In this document: positions 18,112 through 28,090 of the stretch, piece after piece
Layout: each line of letters starts with the position of its first letter
Position numbering within the stretch: position 1 is the first letter of the stretch
DNA from: GCA-2720865 sp047630275
GTDB taxonomy: Bacteria; Bdellovibrionota; Bacteriovoracia; Bacteriovoracales; Bacteriovoracaceae
Length of the DNA: 64,000 bases
Assembly: GCA_047630275.1 (NCBI GenBank)
Contig: JBLHVN010000002.1
Location: 992,001-1,056,000, forward strand
Direction: 5' to 3'
Position numbers and translations under genes: made by a program
Notes under the pieces: model-generated
What the model saw: the letters and a program-made list of their open reading frames with translations, nothing else
Databases searched by the model: none
Told to the model about the DNA's origin: nothing

Positions 18112-19192
18112 AGAGTGGTTTCGGTTTTTCTTATCATCCGTTGCTGTACTCTTTCTACTTCTAACAGTTGCAAATCTTATAAGTGGTTTTCTTAGAGGTA
18201 ATGTAACGCCAGTTGAAGTACTCTTTAATTATATAATTGAAATCCCTGGTTTCTTACTTAAAATCTTTCCAGTAAGTTGTTTAACGGCAAGCCTTTTCAG
18301 CATAAATAAACTGAAGAACAGAAATGAACTCACAGCTATCTTTGCTAGCGGATTTAGTTCAAAGAAGTATTTCATTACATTGGTACAGGCTTCTGCCGTA
18401 GTGGCCCTTGCACAATTACTGATGGGTGGTCTTATTCAACCTAAGACAAGGAGTTATAGAGATTCTTTGATTGTTAATAGTGACAATAAATTTAGAAATC
18501 TTAAAGCTAAAGGCCTTAGAACCTCCACTATCGGATCCGGGAAGATCTGGTTCAAAAGTGGTAATTATTTTTTCTCTTTTTCTAGCTTTGATAAAGTTAA
18601 AGGTGTCTTAAACAATGTCACGCTTTACTTCTTCAACGATTCATTCAAATTAATTAGTAAAATCAATGCCCCAAAGCTTACTTACCAAGAAACAGGTGGT
18701 TGGTTGGCAACATCACCCATAATTTTTAAAGATGCTGACACAAAGGGAGATTTTCCTAATGTTGAGAAAAAGGAATTTCATCATATTGATATAAAAGAAG
18801 ACTTAAGCGACTTCAAGAAGATCGAGTCAGACATCACAACCTTAGGACTGGTAAACCTTTATCTATACATAAATAGACTAGGTGAAAGTGGAATTAATAC
18901 TAATGAGTACTTGGTTATGTTTTTAGATAAGATAGCTTCAAGCCTAGTTTGTATCATTTTAGCACTTGTCGCCGCAGTAGCCATTTATAGCCCAAATAGA
19001 AGAACTAGTAGCTTTGGTAAAAACTTAGGAATGGTATTCCTTCTAACCTTAGTTTACTGGCTCGCATACGACTATTCTCTTGAACTTGGAAGAAGCTCAA
19101 AAGTTAACCCGTATATAGCTTGCTTTTCTTTACCATCACTTTTTATGCTCTATGTAATTTATCAATTCAAAACTAATCAAAAACTCAAATGA
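18089..19192 (+). CDS. LptF/LptG-family permease
   Basis: This protein belongs to the YjgP/YjgQ family, the inner-membrane half of the LptB2FG exporter that lifts lipopolysaccharide to the outer membrane. Membrane segments are visible at ~10-30, 45-65 and 95-115 in the N-terminal half, then a periplasmic beta-jellyroll part (~125-265), and further segments at ~285-305, 310-328 and 340-360, the family's six-helix plan. Length (367) matches. The TTG start has GGAG 6 nt upstream. It overlaps the previous gene by 23 bp and the next by 4 bp. I cannot tell F from G by eye, and the partner gene is not in this window. Confidence 0.85.
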   Translation: MLKKLILKEWFRFFLSSVAVLFLLLTVANLISGFLRGNVTPVEVLFNYIIEIPGFLLKIFPVSCLTASLFSINKLKNRNELTAIFASGFSSKKYFITLVQASAVVALAQLLMGGLIQPKTRSYRDSLIVNSDNKFRNLKAKGLRTSTIGSGKIWFKSGNYFFSFSSFDKVKGVLNNVTLYFFNDSFKLISKINAPKLTYQETGGWLATSPIIFKDADTKGDFPNVEKKEFHHIDIKEDLSDFKKIESDITTLGLVNLYLYINRLGESGINTNEYLVMFLDKIASSLVCIILALVAAVAIYSPNRRTSSFGKNLGMVFLLTLVYWLAYDYSLELGRSSKVNPYIACFSLPSLFMLYVIYQFKTNQKLK

Positions 19193-20787
19193 AAAAGTTA
19201 TTCTTAGCAGCCATCTTAATTTTTATATGCCTCTTACTTGATCTAGGGAATCCAGATGCTCTAAGACAAGGCACAGAAGGGTTTTACCTCAAAGTAACAG
19301 AAGAGATGTTTCAAAAAGACAGCTTTCTTACACCTTATTACTTAGGTCAACCACATTGGTCAAAGCCGCCGTTTCTCTTTCTTCTACCCCAGTTCTTTTA
19401 TTTTATTCAGGGTGAGTCTTCTTTATTCTTAAGCCGCTTGTCTGTGCTTCTCTTCTCTGTTGTTCTGAGCTTTTTAGCGGCTAAGAAGTTAAGTAAGATC
19501 ACAGGAGATAGTCCACATAAGATCTTTTTCTTTTTGTTCGCGACTTTAGGCTTCTTTAAATATTCAAGAATCTTTATGATGGAATTTCCCCTCCTTATTC
19601 TGTGTTTCTTGGCCAGTATTTATTTCTTCTCATACCTACAATCCAGTTTTAAAAAGGATTTAATACTATCAATATTTTTTAGCATCCTAAGCGTACAAGT
19701 TAAGGGCCCAGTATCATTAGCAATGCTAGGCCCTGCCTTCACTCTATATGCATGTTATCACTATTTAGTTTTTAGAAAGCTTTATTGGAAAGAGATCTTT
19801 ATTTGGGCCTTAAGCTCGCTGATCTTATCAAGTTTCTGGTTCTTACATCAGTATATTAATTTTGGGCAAGACTTTATTGATTATTTTTTTCTAAGAGAAA
19901 ACCTAGGGAAGTTTTCTTCTAAATCCTATCCAATTCTAAATGTCTTTCAAGGCTTAGTTCTCTACGGACTTCCTTGGACTATCTTACTTCCGGCTCTACT
20001 TTGGAATATGAGAAAAAGAGGCATTGAAGAGCTGGCGCGGTCAAAAAATAAGTTTATCGTTTTCTTGTGGTCATGCTTCTTGGTGTTCTTTCTTATTTGG
20101 TTAATCCCATCTCAAAGAAGCCATCACTACGCTATTCCTTCATTACCTTTTTTACTAAGCATTATATATTTTGAATTCTTTAAAGAAATTCAATTCTCTT
20201 CGAGGATAACCACATTATTTAAATCCTACTTAATTGCCCTTTGCTCACTTGGAATATTCCTCTCCATTTTTTCTATAAGCTTTAATGATCAGTTCCCAAA
20301 CTCAAATCTGTATATTCTTTCAATCGGTGTCTTTCTTCTTCTAGGAGCTATAGCCTTAGCTTTTTATGGCAAATCTAAGAATATATTCATGGCTTATTCA
20401 CATGTCATCGTCATTACTGTTTTTTGGTCAGTCCTAGTTCCCAATTTCCTTTTACCTCTAGTACCGGTAAAGGCCATCGAAACAGCTAAAGATTTCAAAC
20501 ACATTGGCGCAGTTCATCGAAAACCTTATTTTATCTCTGAATCTCTAAGCAGGCAGGTTAAGGTCCTAGGATTTGATGGCGTTGCAGCATTCCTTAAAAA
20601 AGAAGGGAGCGCAGTCATTATTGATGGAGATATCTTCCCTCTTATCGATTCAAGTTCTAAGTACAAGAAATTGCATGTTTGGAATGTTTGGAGAAGAGGA
20701 ATAAAGCCCGGTGAAATTCTTAGGAGTTTGAAAAGCAGAGAACTCTCAAAACTTAAGTCAAACATGCTCATAATCACCAATCCTTAA
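19189..20787 (+). CDS. GT39/ArnT-like membrane glycosyltransferase
   Basis: This 532-residue multi-pass membrane protein resembles the ArnT/PMT (GT39/GT-C) family, which moves sugars from polyprenyl-phosphate carriers onto lipid A or proteins on the periplasmic side. The first loop has the family pattern NPDALRQGTEGFYLKVTEEM (Asp and Glu in the catalytic loop) and PYYLGQPHWSKPPFLF, matching the ArnT-type W-KPP-motif. At least ten hydrophobic helices follow. The C-terminal ~120 residues are soluble. The overlap with the Lpt permease gene suggests a role in lipid A or surface glycan modification, which is inference. Confidence 0.8.
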   Translation: MKKLFLAAILIFICLLLDLGNPDALRQGTEGFYLKVTEEMFQKDSFLTPYYLGQPHWSKPPFLFLLPQFFYFIQGESSLFLSRLSVLLFSVVLSFLAAKKLSKITGDSPHKIFFFLFATLGFFKYSRIFMMEFPLLILCFLASIYFFSYLQSSFKKDLILSIFFSILSVQVKGPVSLAMLGPAFTLYACYHYLVFRKLYWKEIFIWALSSLILSSFWFLHQYINFGQDFIDYFFLRENLGKFSSKSYPILNVFQGLVLYGLPWTILLPALLWNMRKRGIEELARSKNKFIVFLWSCFLVFFLIWLIPSQRSHHYAIPSLPFLLSIIYFEFFKEIQFSSRITTLFKSYLIALCSLGIFLSIFSISFNDQFPNSNLYILSIGVFLLLGAIALAFYGKSKNIFMAYSHVIVITVFWSVLVPNFLLPLVPVKAIETAKDFKHIGAVHRKPYFISESLSRQVKVLGFDGVAAFLKKEGSAVIIDGDIFPLIDSSSKYKKLHVWNVWRRGIKPGEILRSLKSRELSKLKSNMLIITNP

Positions 20788-20844
20788 GTGGCAAGCCCCT
20801 GCATTTAATGGACTTGTGCGGTGCTCGCATGCTATACAACCGGC

Positions 20845-21435
20845 ATGACTAAATTAATTCTTGGTGATCAATATAAGCTAGAAGGAGAGCCACTTAAAGT
20901 TCTGACCTACCCTTCTGCTATTCTCAAAAAAATTGCAGAACCTGTTGTAGAGTTCAACGAAGAAATAGCTGAGCTTTCAAAGAATATGCTCTTCACTATG
21001 TATAAAGCTCCAGGCATTGGCCTCGCTGCTCCTCAAGTCGGTCACTCCAAACGTATCTTTTGTATTGATACTGATTTTGAAAGAGAAAGAGTCACAGACT
21101 CAAATGGAAAGGATACTTTTCGCTACTCTCACTTTAATCCAATTGTACTCATCAATCCTGTCATAAAAGAAAAAGAAGGCGAGATGATTTATCAAGAAGG
21201 CTGTCTCTCTTTTCCTGGAATCTTTGAAGACGTTAAAAGAGCCGAGAAGGTTACCGTAGAATATCAAGGAATTGATGGGGACCTTAAAAAGCTAGAGGCC
21301 GAAGGGGTTCAGGCTATCTGCATACAGCACGAGCTTGATCATCTTGATGGAATTGTTTTTATAGAAAGACTTAGTCAGTTAAAACGAACCTTCCTTTTGA
21401 AGAAATTTAAAAAGAAGAAACCTAGGAAGTCTTAG
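20845..21435 (+). CDS. def: Peptide deformylase
   Basis: Def removes the formyl group from the N-terminal methionine of new proteins. All three motifs are present: GIGLAAPQVG, EGCLSFPG with the metal-binding Cys, and HELDHLDG with the two metal-binding His and the catalytic Glu. I place the start at the ATG at 20845 (MTKLILGDQY). An in-frame GTG at 20821 would add eight residues, and neither has a clear ribosome-binding site. The stop shares one base with the GTG start of fmt, the standard def-fmt pairing. Confidence 0.93.
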   Translation: MTKLILGDQYKLEGEPLKVLTYPSAILKKIAEPVVEFNEEIAELSKNMLFTMYKAPGIGLAAPQVGHSKRIFCIDTDFERERVTDSNGKDTFRYSHFNPIVLINPVIKEKEGEMIYQEGCLSFPGIFEDVKRAEKVTVEYQGIDGDLKKLEAEGVQAICIQHELDHLDGIVFIERLSQLKRTFLLKKFKKKKPRKS

Positions 21436-22394
21436 TGAAAAAACTTTCTGTTGTTTTCTGTGCCACTCCTGAGATTGCTAATAACTGCTTAGAGTTCTTG
21501 AACGAAAGCAAGAGCATCGATTTAAAGCTAGTCGTCTCCATGCCGGATCGACCAGCAGGAAGAGGCAAGGAACTGAGAAGCCCAGCCGTCATTTCATTAG
21601 CTAAAAAGTTAGGAATAAAAACTTTTCAAAGTGAAAATTTAAATAAAGATGAACTATTTAAAGAATGGTTAAGTGAAAACGAAGTAGATCTATTTATTGT
21701 CTTTGCTTTTGCACAATTCTTAGGATCTAGAATTTTAGAACATCCTAAAATGGGCTGTTTTAATATTCATACTTCATTACTCCCAAAATATAGGGGAGCT
21801 GCTCCCATGCAGTACGCTCTTTTTAATGGTGATAAAGAAACCGGCATTTGCATTCAAAAAATGGTTAGCAAGATGGATGCTGGTGATATCGCAGGAGAAT
21901 TGAAGTTAACAATCAAAGAAGAAGATAATCTTGGTACCCTTCATGACCAATTTCAACTAATGGCACCTAAATTATTAGAAGATTTTATTTTCAAAGTTCA
22001 AAGCGATTCTCTGAGTTTAATTAAACAAGATGAATCAAATGTTTCATTTGCTCCATCGATACCAAAAGATAAAACAGTTTTAAATTTTTTAGATAATAGC
22101 TCTCTTGAACTCCTAAATTTGATTAGAGGAATCTCACCAATACCGGCAGCTTACTGCTTTCTGAATAATAAGCGCTTAAAGGTTTTTGAGGGGGAGTTGA
22201 GTGAAGTAAAACTCAACCCAGGTGAGACCTCCGTTAAGTTCAACTCGTTATTAGTAGGAACAAAAGAGGGTTCAATTCGATTAAAAACGGTTCAAATTGA
22301 AGGAAAAGGGAAATGTAAGGATAACGAATTACTCAATGGTCTAAAGAATTCCTTTGATGATTTTATCATAACAAGCACTAAGGATAAAAAATGA
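21435..22394 (+). CDS. fmt: Methionyl-tRNA formyltransferase
   Basis: Fmt formylates Met-tRNA for initiation, the counterpart of Def. The formyltransferase core has FNIHTSLLPKYRGAAPMQYA with the catalytic Asn and His, and SKMDAGDI nearby. The C-terminal OB-like tRNA-binding domain is at ~205-319 and starts with IRGISPIPAAYCF. Length (319) is normal. It starts at GTG inside the def stop and overlaps the rpe start by 4 bp, so def, fmt and rpe are translated as a coupled series. Confidence 0.95.
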   Translation: MKKLSVVFCATPEIANNCLEFLNESKSIDLKLVVSMPDRPAGRGKELRSPAVISLAKKLGIKTFQSENLNKDELFKEWLSENEVDLFIVFAFAQFLGSRILEHPKMGCFNIHTSLLPKYRGAAPMQYALFNGDKETGICIQKMVSKMDAGDIAGELKLTIKEEDNLGTLHDQFQLMAPKLLEDFIFKVQSDSLSLIKQDESNVSFAPSIPKDKTVLNFLDNSSLELLNLIRGISPIPAAYCFLNNKRLKVFEGELSEVKLNPGETSVKFNSLLVGTKEGSIRLKTVQIEGKGKCKDNELLNGLKNSFDDFIITSTKDKK

Positions 22395-23050
22395 AGACGA
22401 TTATAGCACCAAGCTTATTGGCCTGTGATTTTTTAAATATCGAATCGGAATTGAAGCACTTCGAAGGGCAAGACAATTTCTGGTTTCACTTAGACATCAT
22501 GGATGGGCACTTTGTACCAAACCTAACTTTTGGCCATCCTATTATTTCTCTTATTAAAAAGAAAACGACTGTTCCTCTAGATGCTCACTTAATGGTATCA
22601 AACCCGGAATTTTATATTGATACTTTCGCTGACTTAGGAATTCATAACCTTACTTGGCATTTTGAGGCCAGCAAAGAAGGGACACTTGCTTTGATACAAA
22701 AAGCAAAAAAGTCCTTCGCATCAGTTGGGATATCAATCAAACCAAAGACTGAAATAGAATCAATACCTTTAGAGATCCTCCGAAATATTGATTTACTTTT
22801 AATCATGAGTGTAGAACCTGGCTTTGGGGGGCAAAAGTTCATTGAAGACACTTACGACAGAATAAAGTTCTTTAAGGATTTAAGAGAAAAACATTCTCTT
22901 AATTTTCAAATCCAAATAGATGGTGGTGTTAAAGATTCTAATGCGAAAAAGCTATTAGAAACAGGCGCAGACAACCTCGTTGCAGGATCATATGTTTTTT
23001 CTGCTAACGAAGGTGAATATATTAATAAAGTTAATTCTTTGAGGTTATAA
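22391..23050 (+). CDS. rpe: Ribulose-phosphate 3-epimerase
   Basis: Rpe interconverts ribulose 5-phosphate and xylulose 5-phosphate in the pentose phosphate pathway. The TIM-barrel motifs are intact: APSLLACDF at the start, HLDIMDGHFVPNLTFG with the metal-binding His and Asp, MSVEPGFGGQKF, and the phosphate-binding IDGGV. Length (219) is typical. The stop is directly followed by the hutH ATG, placing central carbon metabolism and histidine breakdown on one transcript. Confidence 0.95.
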   Translation: MKTIIAPSLLACDFLNIESELKHFEGQDNFWFHLDIMDGHFVPNLTFGHPIISLIKKKTTVPLDAHLMVSNPEFYIDTFADLGIHNLTWHFEASKEGTLALIQKAKKSFASVGISIKPKTEIESIPLEILRNIDLLLIMSVEPGFGGQKFIEDTYDRIKFFKDLREKHSLNFQIQIDGGVKDSNAKKLLETGADNLVAGSYVFSANEGEYINKVNSLRL

Positions 23051-24592
23051 ATGACAAAGCAGTTAATCCTAGATGGTAAATCTCTTACCTCTCTCGATGT
23101 GTATAAAGTATCTCACGCTAAAAAAGGTGAGTACGAACTTAAGTTATCAGATGAATCGATTAAAAAAGTATTAAAAAGTAATGACTACGTCATTGGGAAA
23201 TCCAAGTCTGATGAAGCCATCTATGGGATTAACACAGGGTTTGGAGCCTTGAGTTCAATGAAGATTGAAGAAGAAAATCTTGAACAACTACAGTTAAATT
23301 TAATTAGGTCTCACTGTACTGGAGTCGGCCCTAACTTTGACCGGGAGACAACAAGAGCAATCATGCTTCTTAGAGCTAATTGTTTAGTTAGTGGCTATTC
23401 TGGAGTTTCAATTTCGGCCATTAACCTATTACTAGATTTTATTAACGAAGATATAAACCCACTCGTTCCCAAAAAAGGAAGTGTAGGTGCTTCTGGCGAC
23501 TTAGCACCACTGGCTCACATAGCTCTTTGCCTAATTGGAGAAGGACAAGTTATTTATAATGGCAAAGAAATAAGCTCGAAATTTGCTATTCACGAAATAA
23601 AAAAAGAACCCATAACTTTAGGTCCTAAAGACGGCTTAGCCCTCATTAATGGCACAGCTGTTATGGCAGCTTTAGGCTGTGTAGGTATCCACCGCGCTAT
23701 TAATATTGCAAAGATTGCAGACATTGCAGGGGCCCTTACTCTAGATGGAGTTCAAGGTACTTCCGTTGCGTTCTCTAGAAGAATCTCTGAGTTAAAACCA
23801 CATAAAGGTCAACTTAACGTCTGTGATAATTTAGCAGCGCTCTTGAAAGGTTCAGAAATAATTGAATCACATGAAGATTGTGGCAAAGTCCAAGACCCAT
23901 ATAGTCTTCGTTGCATACCCCAAGTTCACGGAGCTTCTAGAATGACTATTGATCATTTTAAAACTCTGCTTGATGTAGAGATCAACTCTGTTACCGACAA
24001 TCCTCTCGTCTTTCCTGATGAAGACTTAATTATCTCTGGAGGTAATTTTCATGGAGAGGCCATGGCGCTTGGTATGGACTATATGACAATGGGTCTCTCT
24101 GAACTTGGAAATATTTCAGAAAGAAGAATTGAAAAAATGATGAATCCAACCTTCAGTGACCTACCACCCTTTCTAATTGAAAATAGTGGATTAAATAGTG
24201 GGCTTATGATTGCTCACGTTACAGCCGCAGCATTAGCATCAGAAAATAAAGCGTTATGTACCCCAGCATCAGTTGATAGCATTCCGACTTCTACAGACAA
24301 GGAAGATCATGTCTCTATGGGTGTTACAAGTGGGCGTATGCTGATCGAATTGATTGATAACCTTTATTATATTTTAGCTATTGAATTTCTTTGTTCTTCT
24401 CAAGCCTTAGATTTTCAAAGACCAAAGAAGACTTCAAAGGCTTTAGAGAATGTTCATGCACTTATCCGAAAACATGTTCCAAAAATAACACAAGATAGAG
24501 TCTTTCAACCGGATATTAATAATATTGAATCACTTCTAAGATCTGGAGAACTCGTTTCTGCCGCTGAAGAAGAAACAGGAGAACTATTCTAA
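23051..24592 (+). CDS. hutH: Histidine ammonia-lyase
   Basis: HutH removes ammonia from histidine to give urocanate, the first step of histidine degradation. The self-made MIO cofactor derives from an Ala-Ser-Gly triad, seen here at residues 147-149 in GSVGASGDLAPLAH. The YGINTGFG motif (with the catalytic Tyr) is at residues 58-65, and the SVTDNPLVF and GNFHGE segments are present. Length (513) is standard. Its stop overlaps the hutU ATG by one base (TAATG). There is no hut regulator nearby; expression seems tied to the upstream housekeeping genes. Confidence 0.95.
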   Translation: MTKQLILDGKSLTSLDVYKVSHAKKGEYELKLSDESIKKVLKSNDYVIGKSKSDEAIYGINTGFGALSSMKIEEENLEQLQLNLIRSHCTGVGPNFDRETTRAIMLLRANCLVSGYSGVSISAINLLLDFINEDINPLVPKKGSVGASGDLAPLAHIALCLIGEGQVIYNGKEISSKFAIHEIKKEPITLGPKDGLALINGTAVMAALGCVGIHRAINIAKIADIAGALTLDGVQGTSVAFSRRISELKPHKGQLNVCDNLAALLKGSEIIESHEDCGKVQDPYSLRCIPQVHGASRMTIDHFKTLLDVEINSVTDNPLVFPDEDLIISGGNFHGEAMALGMDYMTMGLSELGNISERRIEKMMNPTFSDLPPFLIENSGLNSGLMIAHVTAAALASENKALCTPASVDSIPTSTDKEDHVSMGVTSGRMLIELIDNLYYILAIEFLCSSQALDFQRPKKTSKALENVHALIRKHVPKITQDRVFQPDINNIESLLRSGELVSAAEEETGELF

Positions 24593-26250
24593 TGAGCACT
24601 AATATTCCATTACCTCCAACTGGTACTAAGCTTGTTTGTAAAGGTTGGCACCAAGAAGCTGCATTAAGATGTTTATTAAATAACCTTCATCCAGATGTCG
24701 CAGAAGATAGAGATAATTTAATTGTTTATGGAGGAAACGGCCAAGCAGCCAGAAACCATAAAGCTCTTAATGATATCATTGCTTCACTTAAAGATTTAGA
24801 AAACAATGAAACTCTTCTAGTACAATCAGGTAAACCAGTAGCTGTTATCCCTTCTAACCCTAATGGACCAAGAGTATTAATAGCTAACTCAAACCTAGTT
24901 CCAGAGTGGGCCAACTGGGATTACTTTAATAAATTAAAAAAAGATGGGCTCATCATGTATGGCCAGATGACTGCTGGTTCATGGATCTACATCGGTAGTC
25001 AGGGCATTCTTCAAGGAACCTACGAAACCTTTATGGCCGCAGCAGAAAAACATTACGGTATAAATTCCAACCTCAAATCTAAAGTTGTCCTAACAGCAGG
25101 TATAGGTGGCATGGGTGGTGCTCAACCTCTAGCTGTTAAGATGGCTGGTGGTGTCTTCATCGGATGTGACGTTGATAAGTCGAGAATCGAAAAAAGAATC
25201 AAAACTAAATATCTTGATATATTAGTAGATACTTATGACGAGGCTATAGAACTCGCTAAAGTTAAAAAGCAAAGCGGTGAAGCCTATAGTATCGGAGTTG
25301 TAGGAAATGCTGCTGATTTCTTTGAATATGTTTTAAAGTCAGATTTATTACCAGATCTAGTAACAGATCAAACTTCAGCTCATGACCCACTAAATGGATA
25401 TGTCCCTAGGGGATATAGTTTTGATGATGCCATGAAACTTAAAGAAGAAGACCAAGAAAGATTTTCTAAGGAAAGTTATAAGACAATGGGAGACCATGTC
25501 TTGGCGATGCTCGAGTTTCAAAAGAAAGGAAGCCACGTTTTTGATTATGGAAATAATCTTAGAGAAGGTGCTCGAATTTCAGGCGTAAAGAACGCTTTTG
25601 ATTTTCCTGGTTTCGTACCAGCTTATATTAGACCACTCTTTTGTGAAGGTTCGGGTCCCTTTAGATGGATTGCCTTAAGTGGTGACCCAGAAGACATCAA
25701 GGTAACTGATCAAGCGCTTAAGGAAGCTTTTCCAGAAAATAGAAAACTGATTAATTGGCTTGATAAGGCCAATGAAATGATTAGTTTCCAAGGTCTTCCA
25801 AGCAGAATATGCTGGCTAAAGTATGGCGAGCGAGAAAAAGCAGGATTACTTTTTAATAAACTAGTTCGTGATGGAAAAGTTAAAGCTCCAATAGTTATAG
25901 GAAGAGATCACTTAGATTGTGGTTCAGTTGCTTCACCAAATCGTGAAACAGAAGCTATGAAAGATGGCTCAGACGCTATTAGTGATTGGCCAATTTTAAA
26001 TATGGCTATCAACACAATGAATGGTGCTTCTTGGACTAGTTTTCATCATGGTGGAGGGGTAGGAATCGGCTATTCTCAACATGCTGGAATGGTTATTGTT
26101 GCCGATGGTACTGAGGAGATGGACGCTAGACTAAGCCTAGTTTTAAATGCTGACCCTGGTATGGGGATCATCAGACATGTTGATGCGGGTTACGAAGAAG
26201 CTGAAAGAGTCATGAGTAAAACTAATATTAAGTTTCCTTCAAGAGGCTGA
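24592..26250 (+). CDS. hutU: Urocanate hydratase
   Basis: HutU converts urocanate to 4-imidazolone-5-propionate with a tightly bound NAD+ acting as electrophile. The NAD-binding GIGGMGGAQPLA lies at about residues 166-183, and the YGGNGQAARNH and QTSAHDPLNGY segments are characteristic. The C-terminal region has HHGGGVGIGYSQHAG. Length (552) agrees with known enzymes (about 555). It overlaps hutH by one base and hutI by one base. This is the second step of the pathway started by HutH. Confidence 0.96.
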   Translation: MSTNIPLPPTGTKLVCKGWHQEAALRCLLNNLHPDVAEDRDNLIVYGGNGQAARNHKALNDIIASLKDLENNETLLVQSGKPVAVIPSNPNGPRVLIANSNLVPEWANWDYFNKLKKDGLIMYGQMTAGSWIYIGSQGILQGTYETFMAAAEKHYGINSNLKSKVVLTAGIGGMGGAQPLAVKMAGGVFIGCDVDKSRIEKRIKTKYLDILVDTYDEAIELAKVKKQSGEAYSIGVVGNAADFFEYVLKSDLLPDLVTDQTSAHDPLNGYVPRGYSFDDAMKLKEEDQERFSKESYKTMGDHVLAMLEFQKKGSHVFDYGNNLREGARISGVKNAFDFPGFVPAYIRPLFCEGSGPFRWIALSGDPEDIKVTDQALKEAFPENRKLINWLDKANEMISFQGLPSRICWLKYGEREKAGLLFNKLVRDGKVKAPIVIGRDHLDCGSVASPNRETEAMKDGSDAISDWPILNMAINTMNGASWTSFHHGGGVGIGYSQHAGMVIVADGTEEMDARLSLVLNADPGMGIIRHVDAGYEEAERVMSKTNIKFPSRG

Positions 26251-27476
26251 TGATGTTTTTATTAAAGAATATTAGGGAAGTACTTACTTTACAAGAAGCA
26301 GACAAGAAAGACGGGAGAAAACTTCTCCCCTCTGACCTCTCTATCTTGAAAGATGCCTCTATAGTCTTTGATGATGAAATTAAATTTATTGGTAATTACT
26401 CTGATATTCCAGAGTCTATGCTAAAAAAAGTGACAGATGAAAAAGATCTCACAGGTTTTGTTTTAACTCCTGAGTTAGTAGATTCTCATACTCATTTAAT
26501 TTTTGGTGGAAACCGGGCAAAAGAATACTCCATGAGACTCAATGGTGCTGATTACCAAGAGATAGCAAAGGCAGGTGGAGGTATTCTGGAGTCCACCAGA
26601 GGAACCAACTCATTAAGTGACGAAGAACTCTTTGAACTTTGTTGCGAACGAATTAATAGATTAAATTCTTATGGTGTAGGAACAATTGAAATAAAAAGTG
26701 GTTACGGGCTTGGCTTTGATGAAGAGTATCGACTTACTAAAATGATAAACAAGTTAAAACTCAAATTTTATCCTCATATACAAATCATTAATACTTATAT
26801 GGCCGCTCATGCAGTTCCTAAAGGTTATGATTCTAAAAAGTATATTAATGATGTCTGCATTCCCTTACTCGACAAAATCTCAGAAGAGGGTATTCTTGAT
26901 TCCGTTGATATCTTCCATGAGGAGGGATATTTCGATAGCAAGGATGTAATTAAGCTTTTAAATCATGCTATCAAATTAAACCTACCTGTAAAAACTCACG
27001 CAGATGAGTTTAAAGATAATAAAGGAGCTTTACTTGCTTCAAATTTGAAGGCTTTATCCACAGATCATCTACTTAATACCTCTAGTGAAAGTATTAAAGC
27101 TCTCTCTAGTTCTTCAACGGTGGCCACTCTTTTACCTGGCACAGGATATTTTCTAGGAAAAGATCAGGCAAATGCACGAGGGTTTCTTGATGCAGGGGTA
27201 AAGGTAGCAATTGCATCAGATTATAACCCAGGAAGTTGTCATTGCGATAACGTTCTACTTTTAGCCTCGATAGCGGCTCCTAATTATAAAATGAATATGG
27301 CTGAACTATGGTCTGCCATTACTCTAAATGCGTCTCATGCTTTAGGTCTTAAGGACCAGGGTTCCATCTCTATCGGCAAGAAGCCGAGGTTCTCAGTTTT
27401 TAAACTGAATTCAATTGATGAGATTACTTACAATTGGGGAAGAAATTTTTCAGTGAAATTAGAATCTATTGAATAA
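26250..27476 (+). CDS. hutI: Imidazolonepropionase
   Basis: HutI hydrolyses 4-imidazolone-5-propionate to N-formimino-glutamate, the third step of histidine degradation. It is an amidohydrolase: the metal-binding HxH is in VDSHTHLIFGG, later His residues are in AAHAVPKGY and KTHADEF, and the conserved Asp is in ASDYNPGSC. Length (408) is usual. The ATG overlaps the hutU stop, and a second ATG follows at once. No hutG or hutF for the last step lies in the window. The end overlaps the convergent thioredoxin-like gene by 11 bp. Confidence 0.95.
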   Translation: MMFLLKNIREVLTLQEADKKDGRKLLPSDLSILKDASIVFDDEIKFIGNYSDIPESMLKKVTDEKDLTGFVLTPELVDSHTHLIFGGNRAKEYSMRLNGADYQEIAKAGGGILESTRGTNSLSDEELFELCCERINRLNSYGVGTIEIKSGYGLGFDEEYRLTKMINKLKLKFYPHIQIINTYMAAHAVPKGYDSKKYINDVCIPLLDKISEEGILDSVDIFHEEGYFDSKDVIKLLNHAIKLNLPVKTHADEFKDNKGALLASNLKALSTDHLLNTSSESIKALSSSSTVATLLPGTGYFLGKDQANARGFLDAGVKVAIASDYNPGSCHCDNVLLLASIAAPNYKMNMAELWSAITLNASHALGLKDQGSISIGKKPRFSVFKLNSIDEITYNWGRNFSVKLESIE

Positions 27477-28035
27477 TTGAATCAACCGTTTCTAAGAATT
27501 CTCCTGAGAAGAAATCTTTAGCCCCGTTACTAATCTCAAGAACTTTTCCTTGATTAAAAATGATCGTAATGGGGATAGCGGAAACTTTAAATTTTGATAC
27601 TAACTTACTATCTTCATCAAAAACTACGGGAAAATTAATCTTATATTTTTTCAGAATTTTCTTAGCATCTTTTATTGAATTTTTATCATCTGTATTGATA
27701 CCTACAATCTCTATGTCTTTTTCTTTGTACTTATCCTTTAAAGAGACCAAAGAGGGAAACTCTTCAAGACATGGTACACACCAGCTTGCCCAGAAGTTCA
27801 CAATTATAATCTTAGAATTTAAATCCTTTAAGGAAGTCATCTTTCCATTCTTTTCTATAAAAACGTCTTTTAAACTATTTTGGTAATGAAGGTTTAATTT
27901 ATTCTGAACCTTACCTGGCGAAGCATTAATCTCTTTTGACTTTAAGAATACCTGACTAATTAGCACAACGAGCCCTAATGAAAGAGTTGCTAAAACGGGA
28001 ATATATTTCTTTATTGATGTCATAGTAAGACGCAT
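27466..28035 (-). CDS. TlpA/ResA-like membrane-anchored thioredoxin
   Basis: This 189-residue protein has one N-terminal membrane anchor (residues ~10-30) with the rest in the periplasm. The redox site is WASWCVPC, and the sequence then follows the TlpA/ResA fold (IVGINTDD, FPVVFDEDSKLVSKF, and the cis-proline region AIPITIIF). Proteins of this type reduce disulfides during cytochrome c maturation or envelope stress; the substrate cannot be read from the sequence. Two starts are possible, ATG 28035 and ATG 28023; I keep the longer one. The gene is convergent with hutI and divergent from the small pilin-like gene at 28091. Confidence 0.85.
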   Translation of the reverse strand: MRLTMTSIKKYIPVLATLSLGLVVLISQVFLKSKEINASPGKVQNKLNLHYQNSLKDVFIEKNGKMTSLKDLNSKIIIVNFWASWCVPCLEEFPSLVSLKDKYKEKDIEIVGINTDDKNSIKDAKKILKKYKINFPVVFDEDSKLVSKFKVSAIPITIIFNQGKVLEISNGAKDFFSGEFLETVDSIIQ

Positions 28036-28090
28036 AATATTCTTATTATATAAAGAGTCTAGAAAAATTATTAGGAAGAAAGCTTTACCT

